From Polytrichum commune (taxonomy: Eukaryota; Streptophyta; Polytrichopsida; Polytrichales; Polytrichaceae): 64,000 nucleotides of DNA. Both the position numbers and the translations under genes were made by a program. Where the stretch lies: assembly GCA_950295325.1 (NCBI GenBank), contig OX485806.1, forward strand, positions 22,630,001 to 22,694,000, written 5' to 3'. The notes under the pieces are model-generated. The model had not been told where the DNA came from, made no database searches, and worked only from the letters and a program-made list of their open reading frames with translations. This document shows, piece after piece, positions 54,260 through 64,000 of this stretch; positions within the stretch are counted from its first letter, which is position 1; every line of letters starts with the position of its first letter.

Positions 54260-55059
54260 CTCACCCCCACCAAACGGAGTCGATGCCCTCATCGACTATA
54301 CTCGTAGTCGGCACACCAATTCTCAAGTTGCCATCCTCTATGGTGCGGCATTGTGTTTACCTTAGGGCGCGACCCCCACAATGCATCTTCAAGTTTGGCA
54401 TAGTCCCAAAGGTGTCGTTCCTAGGTGGTCCGTTAGCGACCTTGGATCTCTCCTCCAAGGACCTAACCTATACTAGACCCACCTACTTTGGGACTCACTT
54501 GGGTTGCCCCTCCTTTGGGGCATCCCCCGTTAGGCTCCACTAGCCTAACATGACACATCTAGGCGAGACCTCAACGCTTCCACTAAGTTGTCTCGGTTGC
54601 AACTCCGAGATGGCTTTCCATTGTTAAGCCACGCCTCGATCGCACGGGAGTGATGCCAAGTCCCGCCCGACTCGGTTCCCACTTTGCTCTTTCGAGACAT
54701 GGGTTCATGACTCCCATGCGCCAACTCTCGTTAGCCCGCGGGTTGCACTTTTATGAGCACGCGCCATCACCTTGTCCCCGCCCGGACAAGCCCACAACAA
54801 AGAAGTTTCTTGGTTTTATCCAAGGCCCCTCCAAGCCATGGCCCCCAATTACTCGGCTTACCCAACCTAGTTTGGCATGTCTATTCCCCCTCTTCCATTA
54901 ACCAAGCATAAGTACAAGACTAGGACCTCATCTCATACTTTTCTCTTTGCACCACTAAAGTTTGGACTTTATTCCCTCAAGCCAAAGAACAAGTTCATGT
55001 TGTGGAGCAATTAACCTCGAAGCTAAGTGTGCTACTAGCGTCTCTCCCCCACTGAAGGA

Positions 55060-58000
55060 GATTGATGTCCTCATCAATGCCTACGCTTCATTTTATTGGA
55101 ATCCTTAGCCTTAGTTTCTTCAAAGTGCTTTACCAATTCCTTGGCGTTCATCATGTCTCTTGCCGCTACCCAAACGGCTTCTTTCTCATGGTATCCTCAC
55201 CATTTCACCAAGTACTCCTTTGTACATTTTCTTTCCTTTTCATTTGGGCTTCCTACACTTGAGGATGCCCTCCTACCTCATGTTCCAAATGACGTTCACA
55301 AGGTCGGGAGGTGGCCTAATCACTTGCTTGTGATCGGGCCACAAGGTGTCGTCCTTAAATGGCTTTAGGAATGAGACCTGAAATGTGGGATGCACTTTGA
55401 TCTCGGGCGGTAATTCCAACTTATACATGTCCTTGAACACTTGTTCCACAATGGAAAACGGAGCTCAAATTTTGGACATGAACTTTGGAGTGAGGCCTTC
55501 CGATTAAGTGAAGTTGTTCACATTCAACAACACCTTTTGGCCCACCTCATACTCCACTTCGCGTCTTCCGGCATTGACTTGCACTTCGTAGCACCTTCGG
55601 GCTTTCTCCACCAACAACTTGGTCATCTCCAAGACTTGTTTACCATCCTTGGCCAAGTCCTCACCATCTTGGTTGAACTCTAGTGTTGAATGTGCCCCCT
55701 CGAGAGCTAGGTTAATAGGGTGGAGCGCATCCACTCCATAAGCCACCACGAAAGACCACCCCTTGGTAGCCAAGTGCGTGGCTACATTGCAATTACACTC
55801 CGCTCGACCCACATAGTCCGCCCAATCTCCTTGGTCCGCCCCCACCAAGTTCCTCAAGTATTGCTTCAAGACTCCATTCACATGCTCCGCTTTCCCATCC
55901 ATTTGGGAATGCAAGGCCGTGCTAAACCTTAGTTTCATTCCGACCTCCTTAGAGAAATGCATTGAAAATGCACTTGTGAACTTTGGATCTTGATCCCTCA
56001 CAATCACTCTTGGCAACCCGTGGTGCCTCAACCATCCTTTGAGAAAAGGCTATGCGGTCTCCAACGCGGTGGCGGTTCCCACAATCGGCACCATGTGTGC
56101 CAACTTGGCAAACCGCTATACCATCAACAAGATGGCATCATACCATGTGACTCCGGCAAACTTGTGATCAAGTCCATGCACATACTATGCCATGGCGCCG
56201 ACGGGATAGGCAACGGTTGCAAGAAACCGCCTTGCTTTTGGTAAGAAGCTCGGTTCACTTGGCACTTTAATTCAAGCCTTCACAAAGTGGGCTATATCTT
56301 CCTTTTATGCACCGCCAATGGTAACTCCATGACACCATTCTATGGCGGTTTTTTCTTTTTCTCCTCTATGGCCGGCAATAGGACTATCACATTCCTCCTT
56401 CAAAACCGATAGCCTCAACTTGCCTTGTGGCACATACACCCAACTTTGCTTGCACTTGAACAATCCGTCCACCAACTTAACCTCTTTAAGCACCTTGCTC
56501 TTGCGAAGCTCACCTAAAAGCTTTTGTGCCTCGGGGTAGTTAATTTACCCCTCCCGTATCTTGCATCACAAGTTTTCTTCGCCGGCACACATTAGCCACA
56601 AGGTTTGGATGGTTCTCATTGCTTGGAACTCTTCCGGTCTACTTCGCGCATCCGGCACCACATTTCCACGGTCCGGTTTGTGGATCAAATCCACCTTTAT
56701 AAGCGCCAAACTATCATGCCACCGCAATGACTTGGCGCTCACTTGCGCTTGAATGTCAAAATTCTTTTAGGACACATTATCCATGTAGACCTTTGGTTTG
56801 TGCAACCCCAAATAGTGTCGCCACATCTTCAAGCAATGCACTACGGCAAAGAAGTTCTTTGTCATGAGTTGGGTGTCTTCTTTGACAACCATCAAGCTTC
56901 ATGCTCCCATATGCAATGGCCATCCATCTTACATCAACAATCCGCCATTGGCAAAGTCATTCACCCCCGTATGCACCTCAAAAGGTTTGTCAAGCTCCGC
57001 GAACTTGAGCACGGGCGTCTAAGAACACTTGCTCTCAAGCTCCCCAAAGACTTGGTGGCAAGGCTCATCCCACTCTTGGGATAGTCATTTCTTCCACAAG
57101 TCGGATAAGGTCGGATAACCGTCAAGCTTAACGCTCTCATATGCAATGGCCATCCATCTTACATTAACCATCCGCCAATGGCAAAGTCACTCGCCCCCCC
57201 GTATAGACCTCAAAAGGTTTGTCAAGCTCCGCGAACTTGAACACGGGTGGCAAAGACAACTTTGTATTAAGCTCCCCAAAGACTTTGGGGCAAGGCTCAT
57301 CCCACTCTTGAGATAGCCATTTCTTTCACAAGTCGCACAAGGTTTGACAACCTTTAAGCTTAATGCTCCCATATGCAATGGGCATCCATCTTGGATCAAC
57401 ATCCACCAATGGCAAAGTCACTCGCCCCCGTATGCACCTCAAAAGGTTTGTCAAATTCCGCAAACTTGAGCACGGGCGGCGAAGAGAACTTGCTCTCAAG
57501 CTTCCCAAAGGCTTTGTGGCATGGCTCATCCCACTCTTGGGATAGCCATTTCTTGCACAAGCCGGACAAGGTTCGACAACCATGGAGCCTAATGCTCTCA
57601 TAAGCAATGGTCATCCATCTTGCATCATTATGTGCCAATGATAAAGTCCTTCGTCTCCATGTGCACCTCAAAATGCTTATGAAAACCCGGAAACTTAACC
57701 ACATCTTGTGAAGGGAACTTGCTCTTGAGCTTCCCAAAGGCTTGGTGACAAGGCTCATCCCACTCTTGGGATAGCCATTTCCTCAATAAGTCAAGTAAGG
57801 TACTAGCAACCTTAAAACAAATCTAGAATGAAGTGGTGGTAGTAGTTGGCTAGGCCAACCAATGACCTAAGCCTTTTTTGAATCAAGGGCCAATTCTCCT
57901 CTTGGATTGCCTTGAAATTCTTCATGTTTGTCCACCAACTTCCTTTGTCACCACATGCCTCAAGAACTCAATTTCTTCTTGAGCAAAGTTGTAATTCACT

Positions 58001-59540
58001 CCTTGGCGGTAACATTTTGAGCAACACATTGGTGAATACATCCTTGTATCTCACCAACATCCCACAAGTATGATTTGGGGAGGCCCATCTTTCCTCGCCT
58101 CCCCATACGTTCTTTGGAGTTGCTCCAATTGAACCACGACAATTATGTTTATATTTTGCATTTGGTCCATTAAGACCAAATTCAACTTGGGTCCTCCTAC
58201 CATAGGAGTCCTTGTCAATTTGAACTTCAATTCTTTGCTATTATGACACATCATAATGCATTGCAAACACCCGGCTTGCACCTCACATCTATCATGTGAG
58301 TTTCAAAGAAGGCGGCCTTCACAATGACATGCATTTCATCTATTTCACTTGGTGTGAAATTTTGACAAAAATCCAATGTCCCACATTGAAAGGTTACATG
58401 CATCGCGGCTTCCTTTGCTTCATGCGGTTCGCCCTTTGCAAACCGCACCTTGGTGGGCTTGCCCGCTCTATGCGTCGACAAGCCCCAACCCCCTTATGAG
58501 CTTTGGGCTCATGAAAGAGTCCATTGCCTCTTTGTCAACTCATGAGACATATCTCCCATTCATTTGAGCCTCAAGGTACAAAAGACTTGGCCTCGGCTTA
58601 AGGCTACTAGCCTTGGCCACAATGCCATCGTCTTACATTTGGTCCTCGGCAACTTGGCTTGGTTTGGTCCTCGGCAACTTGGCTTGGTTTGGTCCGCAAA
58701 GCCAACTTTAAACATTTCGTGCGCGGGACAAATTGGTTTGGTGCCACAAAACCAATTTCTAATAGTTTGTCCGCAAAACAAACATGTTTTGCCTTGGTAG
58801 GACAAACCCACCTTCCAACATTCCGTCCGCGGCATGAGTATGATTTGCCTTGGAAGCATAAAGCCACCTTTCAACATTCCGTCCGCGGCACCAACATGTT
58901 TTGCCTAAGTAAAATGGACCAAACAATTTGCACTCATTTCTTTGGGACCTACTTTGGCTAAAGCCACTTGTGGTGATGCGCCGCCAAACTTCTCTTTGGG
59001 ACCATCGGCTTCAATGCTCTTGCAAACTTGATGGTCCCCACCATGTCCTCAAGAAGCCTTGGGGACTTAAACAAGGCATCCACCACCCGCTTTTAAAACC
59101 CCACCTAAAACGATGCATTTCTTAGAAAGCTCGTCCGTTTTAGGTGTATCCTTCATTTGTGCCTTTGAATAGCGCACATAGGCCATAAGAGGCCATGGGT
59201 GCCTCATTAGCATCAAGTTCATTTCAACATCCGAACCTTCGAAGCATCTCGAATTGGAATTTCAATCCAACATTAATACCCTCCAAGGTTTTGGGTGCAT
59301 TCGGTATTCTAGGCCCCAAATGTTTTTTTTTTTTTGCGGGAGCCCTTTTCAAAGCACTTCTCCATTTTCCTTACCAAATAAACCCTCATGCCCACCATTG
59401 TCATTAGAACCAATGGTATGGTCAAATTCCACTTGCACATGATCCTTGTTCCAATTTGAGCCTCACAACCTTTTGGAAACCCCGGGCTCACCATCATAAC
59501 CCGCATTTTTGATAGCCATGTTTCCCTCAAAGTGCGAGCT
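55060..59540 (-). pseudogene. Degenerate gag-pol of B-i
   Basis: Element order: gag about 59540-58440 with Cys-rich tandem units about 58900-58600, protease-like about 58440-58210, and RT ends about 58060-57780 without the catalytic core. There are four tandem RNase H units (boundaries near 57775, 57545, 57316 and 57082), one more than most copies. Integrase finger about 56530-56230. Integrase core about 56031-55504 is one open stretch with VRDQDPKF and DGKAEHVNG, preceded by a frameshift near 56140. Chromodomain about 55280-55070 with the shared TGA. Confidence 0.85.
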
Positions 59541-59557
59541 CAAAATATTGGAACCCT

Positions 59558-59569
59558 GCTCTGATACCA
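59558..59569 (-). promoter_or_regulatory. Primer-binding site of B-i
   Basis: Complement of TGGTATCAGAGC, two bases inside the 5' LTR. Confidence 0.94.
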
Positions 59570-59571
59570 CG

Positions 59572-60555
59572 TGTCGCAACCCTTGCTAGCCCCCCCTTGA
59601 CCATCTTGCCAATTTTCAATTCTAGCAAAGGTTACGAGTCGCTAACCCTTCGCATACCGCCATGCTAATGGTTAGCTCCTGTAACCCCGGACCATTAGTT
59701 CATAGGAGGGGAACCAACCCTCCTACTTTGATTTCGGGACTCACCCCTTTAATCGGTAACCAATCCTTAGATGTGGACTTCCATCCATGGAAGTCCAATC
59801 CTATGTTGATCATCGCGTTGCCGGAGCAACACTACAATAACCCGAAGCATACTAGGCAACTATGGCCTCACAATGGGCCAATGCCCATGAAGGCCGTGCG
59901 CCGTGCCGTTCGGCCTCGGGTGGGTGAGGCCACACCACCTCACCCATATAAGCCTCTAGGACTTTACGCGGGGCCCCTACCCCACCGTCAACCAACCTCT
60001 TGTCTCTCTACCAAGAGTTGGGGCCAAGTGGACATTTTCCCTTAGCCGCTGGGCCTAGAACCCCCCCAGCAGCTTCAGACCATCATAACTTCCTTGTATG
60101 ATGTCTGATCATAACAACCAACCACTCCATCTTCATCTACGCTTCACGTAGATGCCGATGGACTCCTCACTTGCCCCATTTCAGCAAGTCTTGAGGAAGT
60201 TATGCCTGTTTGAACCTTGGCAGTCCCGGGAATCACTCCCAGGCACTGCTGTACCAGGGCGCTGTCCCGGGACAGCGCCCCACTCAAATGGCCATAACTC
60301 CTAGCTCCCACCTCCGCTTGAGGTGATCTTGAGCATTCTAGAATCACCACGCCATGAGCTACGCATAGCTCATGGCCTTACCCTTGTGCCTCCTAGTCTC
60401 CGTGGGTGGGAGACGTTCCCAACGCCCGGGGCCCTCACCCACACTAGGATGACTTGGGCCCTCTCACCAACGGCGCCACAAGTCCCGGGTGTCACTCCGG
60501 GGTCCCCCTTGTGCCCATGGTGTTTCGGGCACTCCTCATGGAGAGGTGCGCGACA
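59572..60555 (-). repeat. Family B 5' LTR of B-i
   Basis: 984 bp; differs from the 3' LTR at about eight positions (for example CTCCTGTAACC against CTCCTCTAACC, and GGAGACGTT against GGAGGCGTT). Confidence 0.95.
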
Positions 60556-61517
60556 TGCTAGGTCCCTTAACAATCTTGCCAATTTTCGTTTCTAGCAAAG
60601 GTTACGAGCGTTAACCCTTCGCATTCCGCCATGCTAATGGATAGCTCCTCTTACCCCGGACCATATAGTTCATAGGAGGGGAACCAACCCTCCTACTTTG
60701 CTTTCGGGACTCACCCCTTAATCGGTAACCCATTTCCCCAATGTGGACTTCCATCCATGGAAGTCCAATCCTATGTTGATCATCGCGTTGCCGGAGCAAC
60801 ACTACAACAACCCGAAGCATAGTAGGCAACTATGGCCTCACAATAGGCCAAAGCCCATGGAGGCCTTGCCGTTCGGCCTCGGGTGGGTGAGGCCACACCA
60901 CCTCACCCATATAAGCCTCTAGGACTCTTCGCGGGGCCCCTTCCCCACCGTCAACCAACCTCTTGTCTCTCTACCAAGAGTTGGGGCCAAGTGGACATTT
61001 TCCCTTAGCCGCTGGGCCTAGAAGCCCCCAGCAGCTTCAGACCATCATAACTTCCTTGTATGATGTCTGATTCCAGCAACCAACCACTCCATCTTCATCT
61101 ACGCTTCACGTAGATGCCGATGGACTCCTCACTTGCCCCATTCGGGCAAGCGGTGTGGAAGTTATGCCTGTTTGAACCTTGGCAGTCCCGGGAATCACTC
61201 CCAGGCACTGCTGTAGCAGGGCGCTGTCCCGGGACAGCGCCCCACTCAAATGGCCATAACTCCTAGCTCACACCTCGGATTGAGGTGTTCTTGAGCATTC
61301 TAGAATCACCACGCCATGAGCTACGCATAGCTCATGGCCTTACCCTTGTGCCTCCTAGTCTTCGTGGATGGGAGGCGTTCCCAACGCCCGGGGACCTCAC
61401 CCACACTAGGATCACTTGGGCCCTCTCACCAACGGCGCCACAAGTCCCGGGTGTCACTCCGGGGTCCCCCTTGTGCCCATGGTGTTTCGGGCACTCCTCA
61501 TGGAGAGGTGCACGACA
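60556..61517 (-). repeat. Solo family B LTR (B-h), remainder
   Basis: Starts with the second TGCTA duplication, continues GGTCCCTTAACAATCTTGCC and ends GTGCACGACA. With 53259-53275 it makes one complete LTR of about 974 bp. There is no internal region, so it is a solo LTR from recombination between the two ends of an element. GCTAA follows as its own target duplication. Confidence 0.92.
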
Positions 61518-62424
61518 GCTAACCCTTCACATTCCGCCATGCTAATGGTTAGTTCCTCTTACCCCGGACCATTTAGTTCATAGGAGGGGAACCAACCCTC
61601 CTACTTTGCTTTCGGGACTCACCCCTTAATCGGTAACCCATTCCTAGATGTGGACTTCCATCCATGGAAGTCCCATCTTATGTTGATCATCGCGTTGCCG
61701 GAGCAACACTACAACATCCCGAGTCATATTAGGCAACTATGGCCTCACATTGGGCCAATGCCCATGGAGGCCATGCCGTTCGGCCTCGGGTGGGTGAGGC
61801 CACACCACCTCACCCATATAAGCCTCTAGGACTTCACGCGGGGCCCCTACCCCACCGTCAACCAACCTCTTGTCTCTCTACCAAGAGTTGGGGCCAAGTG
61901 GACATTTTCCTTTAGCTGCTGGGCCTAGAAGCCCCCAGCAGCTTCAGACCATCATAACTTCCTTGTATGATGTCTGATTCCAGCAACCAACCACTCCATC
62001 TTCATCTACGCTTCACGTAGATGCCGATGGACTCCTCACTTGCCCCATTCAGGCAAGTCTTGAGGACGTTATGCCTATTTGAACCTTGGCAGTCCCGGGA
62101 ATCACTCCCAGGCACTGCTGTACCAGGGCGCTGTCCCGGGACAGCGCCCCACTCAAATGGCCATAACTCCTAGCTCACACCTCCGATTGAGGTGTTCTTG
62201 AGCATTCTAGAATCACCACGCCATGAGCTACGCATAGCTTATGGCCTTACCTTCGTGCCTCCTAGTCTCCGTGGGTGGGAGGCGTTGTCAACGACCGGGG
62301 CCCTCACCCACACTAGGATCACTTGGGCCCTCTCACCAACGGCGCCACAAGTCCCGGGTGTCACTCCGGGGTCCCCCTTGTGCCCATGGTGTTTGAGCCA
62401 CTCCTCATGGAGAGGTGCGCGACA
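61518..62424 (-). repeat. Remainder of the B-g 5' LTR
   Basis: Second GCTAA (61518-61522), then CCCTTCACATTCCGCC to GTGCGCGACA at 62424. With 53185-53258 it makes a 976-bp LTR. The next bases, AGTAGAGCCTAAC, are family B 3' non-coding sequence on plus, so B-g is itself inserted in another copy (B-j), with AGTAG as the predicted duplication. Confidence 0.9.
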
Positions 62425-63678
62425 AGTAGAGCCTAACAGGGGGAGGCCCCAAAGGAGGGGCAACCCAAGTGAGTCCCAAAGTAGGTGGGTCTAGTGTAAG
62501 TTAGGTCCTTGAAGGAGAGATCCAAGGTTGCTAACGGACCACCTAGGAACGACACCTTTGGGACTATGCCAAATTTGAAGATGCATTGTGGGGGTCGCGC
62601 CCTAAGGTAAACACAATGCCGCACCATAGAGGATGGCAACTTGAGAATTGGTGTGCCGACTACGAGTATAGTCGATGAGGGCATCGACTCCGTTTGGTGG
62701 GGGTGAGTGTCGCGCACCACTCCATGAGGAGTGCCCAAAACACCATGGGCACAAGGGGGACCCCGGAGTGACACCCGGGACTTGTGGCGCCATTGGTGAG
62801 AGGGCCCAAGTGATCCTAGTGTGGGTGAGGGCCCCGGGCGTTGGGAACGCCTCCCACCCACTGAGACTAGGAAGCATGAGGGTGAGGCCATAAGCTATGT
62901 GTAGCTCATAGCGTGGTGATTCTAGAATGCTCAAGAACACCTCAATCGGAGGTGTGAGCTAGGAGTTATGGCCATTTGAGTGGGGCGCTGTCCCGGGACA
63001 GCGCCCTGGTACAGCAGTGCCTGGGAGTGATTCCCGGGACTGCCAAGGTTCAAACAGGCATAACGTCCTCATAACTTGCCCAAATGGGGCAAGTGAGGAG
63101 TCCATCGGCATCTACGTGAAACGTAGATGAAGATGGAGTGGTTGGTTGTTGGAATCAAACATCATACAAGGAAGTTATGATGGTCTGAAGCTGCTGGGGG
63201 CTCTAGGCCCAGCAGCTAAAGGAAAATGTCCACTTGGCCCCAACTCTTGGTAGGGAGACAAGAGGTTGGTTGACGGTGGGGTAGGGGCCCCGCGTGAAGT
63301 CCTAGAGGCTTATATGGGTGAGGTGGTGTGGCCTCACCCACCCGAGGGCGAACGGCAAGGCCTCCATGGGCTTTGGCCTATTGTGAGGCCATAGTTGCCT
63401 AGTATGGTTCGGGTTGTTGTAGTGTTGCTACGGCAACGCGATGATCAACATAGGATTGGACTTCCATGGATGGAAGTCCACATTGGGGAAATGGGTTACC
63501 GATTAAGGGGTGAGTCCCAAAAGCAAAGTAGGAGGGTTGGTTCCCTCCTATGAATTATTGGTCCGGGGTAAGAGGAGCTATCCATTAGCATGGCGGAATG
63601 CGAAGGGTTAGCGCTCGTAACCTTTGCTAGAAACGAAAATTGGCAAGATTATTAAGGGACCTAGCAAGGGTTGCGACA
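62425..63678 (+). mobile_element. Family B copy B-j, 3' end with LTR
   Basis: The last part of the 3' non-coding region (62425-62692), polypurine tract 62693-62707 and 3' LTR 62708-63678 (971 bp). It ends TTGCGACA, and low-copy sequence GTCACGACACG follows. The LTR shares diagnostic variants with 45910-46905, so the two may once have bounded one element, but the flanks TGGAC and GTCAC do not match. Confidence 0.85.
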
Positions 63679-63933
63679 GTCACGACACGTATCAGTCACG
63701 ACATTATGCCGGATGCTGTCTTTATCCTGACGGACTTGAATTTTACCGATTTTTTTGTGTAATTACATTAACCCAATTCAGACACGTAGGATTTACAATG
63801 TCCACGTGTGATGACATGTCAGCAAAGTAAAGGTAAAGTGGGGAAAAATTTACTAGAGCCCGTCCGCCCCCCCGTCCGCCCCCCCGTCTGCCCCTGTTCC
63901 CGACCCCGTCCGCTCCGTTCCCAACCCCGTACG
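63679..63933. other. Low-copy C-rich segment between two family B LTRs
   Basis: 255 bp with no coding frame. It begins with a near-repeat (GTCACGACACGTATCAGTCACGACA). About 63862-63925 is C-rich, with repeated CCCGTCCGCCCCC units. It could be part of the locus that was upstream of the transposase-like gene. Confidence 0.5.
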
Positions 63934-64000
63934 TGTCGCAACCCTTGCTAGGTCCCTTAATAATCTTGCCAATTTTCAATTCTAGCAAAGGTTACGAGTC
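63934..64000 (-). repeat. Start of another family B LTR (runs off the window)
   Basis: TGTCGCAACCCTTGCTAGGT through CGAGTC matches the first 67 bp of minus-oriented family B LTRs. Its left flank is GTACG. Confidence 0.85.

Larger units (their letters stand above)
53276..60555 (-). mobile_element. Family B copy B-i, full length (7280 bp)
   Basis: 3' LTR 53276-54259, polypurine tract complement 54260-54274, internal region, primer site 59558-59569 and 5' LTR 59572-60555. Both LTRs are 984 bp with under ten differences seen. A perfect target duplication TGCTA lies at 53271-53275 and 60556-60560. Its target is the solo LTR B-h. Confidence 0.96.

Overview
This window reads as nuclear DNA of a land plant whose intergenic space is full of LTR retrotransposons. 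Three things point that way: Ty3/gypsy elements with chromodomains, primer-binding sites matching plant initiator Met-tRNA (TGGTATCAGAGC), and split genes with GT-AG introns of about 140 nt. The two low-copy genes belong to transposase-like families that I associate with bryophyte, lycophyte and fern genomes. That is recollection rather than a measurement, so the species is left open.

Two retrotransposon families fill about 54 kb. Family B has LTRs of 971-996 bp that begin TGTCGC and end GCGACA. It is a degenerate chromovirus present in at least ten copies or parts, in both orientations. Every copy that spans the region has lost the catalytic core of reverse transcriptase and carries a tandemly repeated RNase H segment whose first catalytic Asp is Gly. 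Every copy also shares a TGA inside the chromodomain. Even so, some copies have nearly identical LTR pairs and clear target-site duplications, so the lineage has probably been mobilised recently by proteins supplied in trans. Family A is one 9.76-kb Ty3/gypsy element (5512-15268, minus strand) with 1474-bp LTRs that look identical, a CCTCC target duplication and an intact 1936-codon gag-pol. Its integrase has Asn where the first catalytic Asp is expected.

Layout. 1-23854 is a nest: element A and the plus-strand copy B-a lie inside B-b, B-b lies inside B-c, and B-c lies in an older LTR fragment (C). 23855-32734 is mostly low-copy sequence. It holds a CACTA-like element with a pogo-like MITE and a tRNA-like SINE head inside it, a 283-bp tandem duplication, a two-exon DUF7869-like gene, and the 3' exon of a MULE/SWIM transposase-like gene. 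32735-44387 holds B-d and the full-length B-e in inverted orientation, sitting in an intron of that gene. 44391-45909 is its upstream exon. 45910-63678 is a second nest containing a full-length B copy inside a solo LTR inside the LTR of another B copy, with matching target duplications at both inner levels. 63679-63933 is a short unique C-rich stretch, and a further B LTR begins at 63934.

How the genes relate. Both low-copy genes run on the minus strand and resemble transposases, so they may be remnants of old mobile elements or domesticated genes. The MULE/SWIM gene can still be joined by a phase-0 GT-AG intron that retrotransposons have enlarged from about 140 nt to about 11.8 kb. On its upstream side an inserted LTR cuts the exon, and its antisense strand is open and in frame with it.
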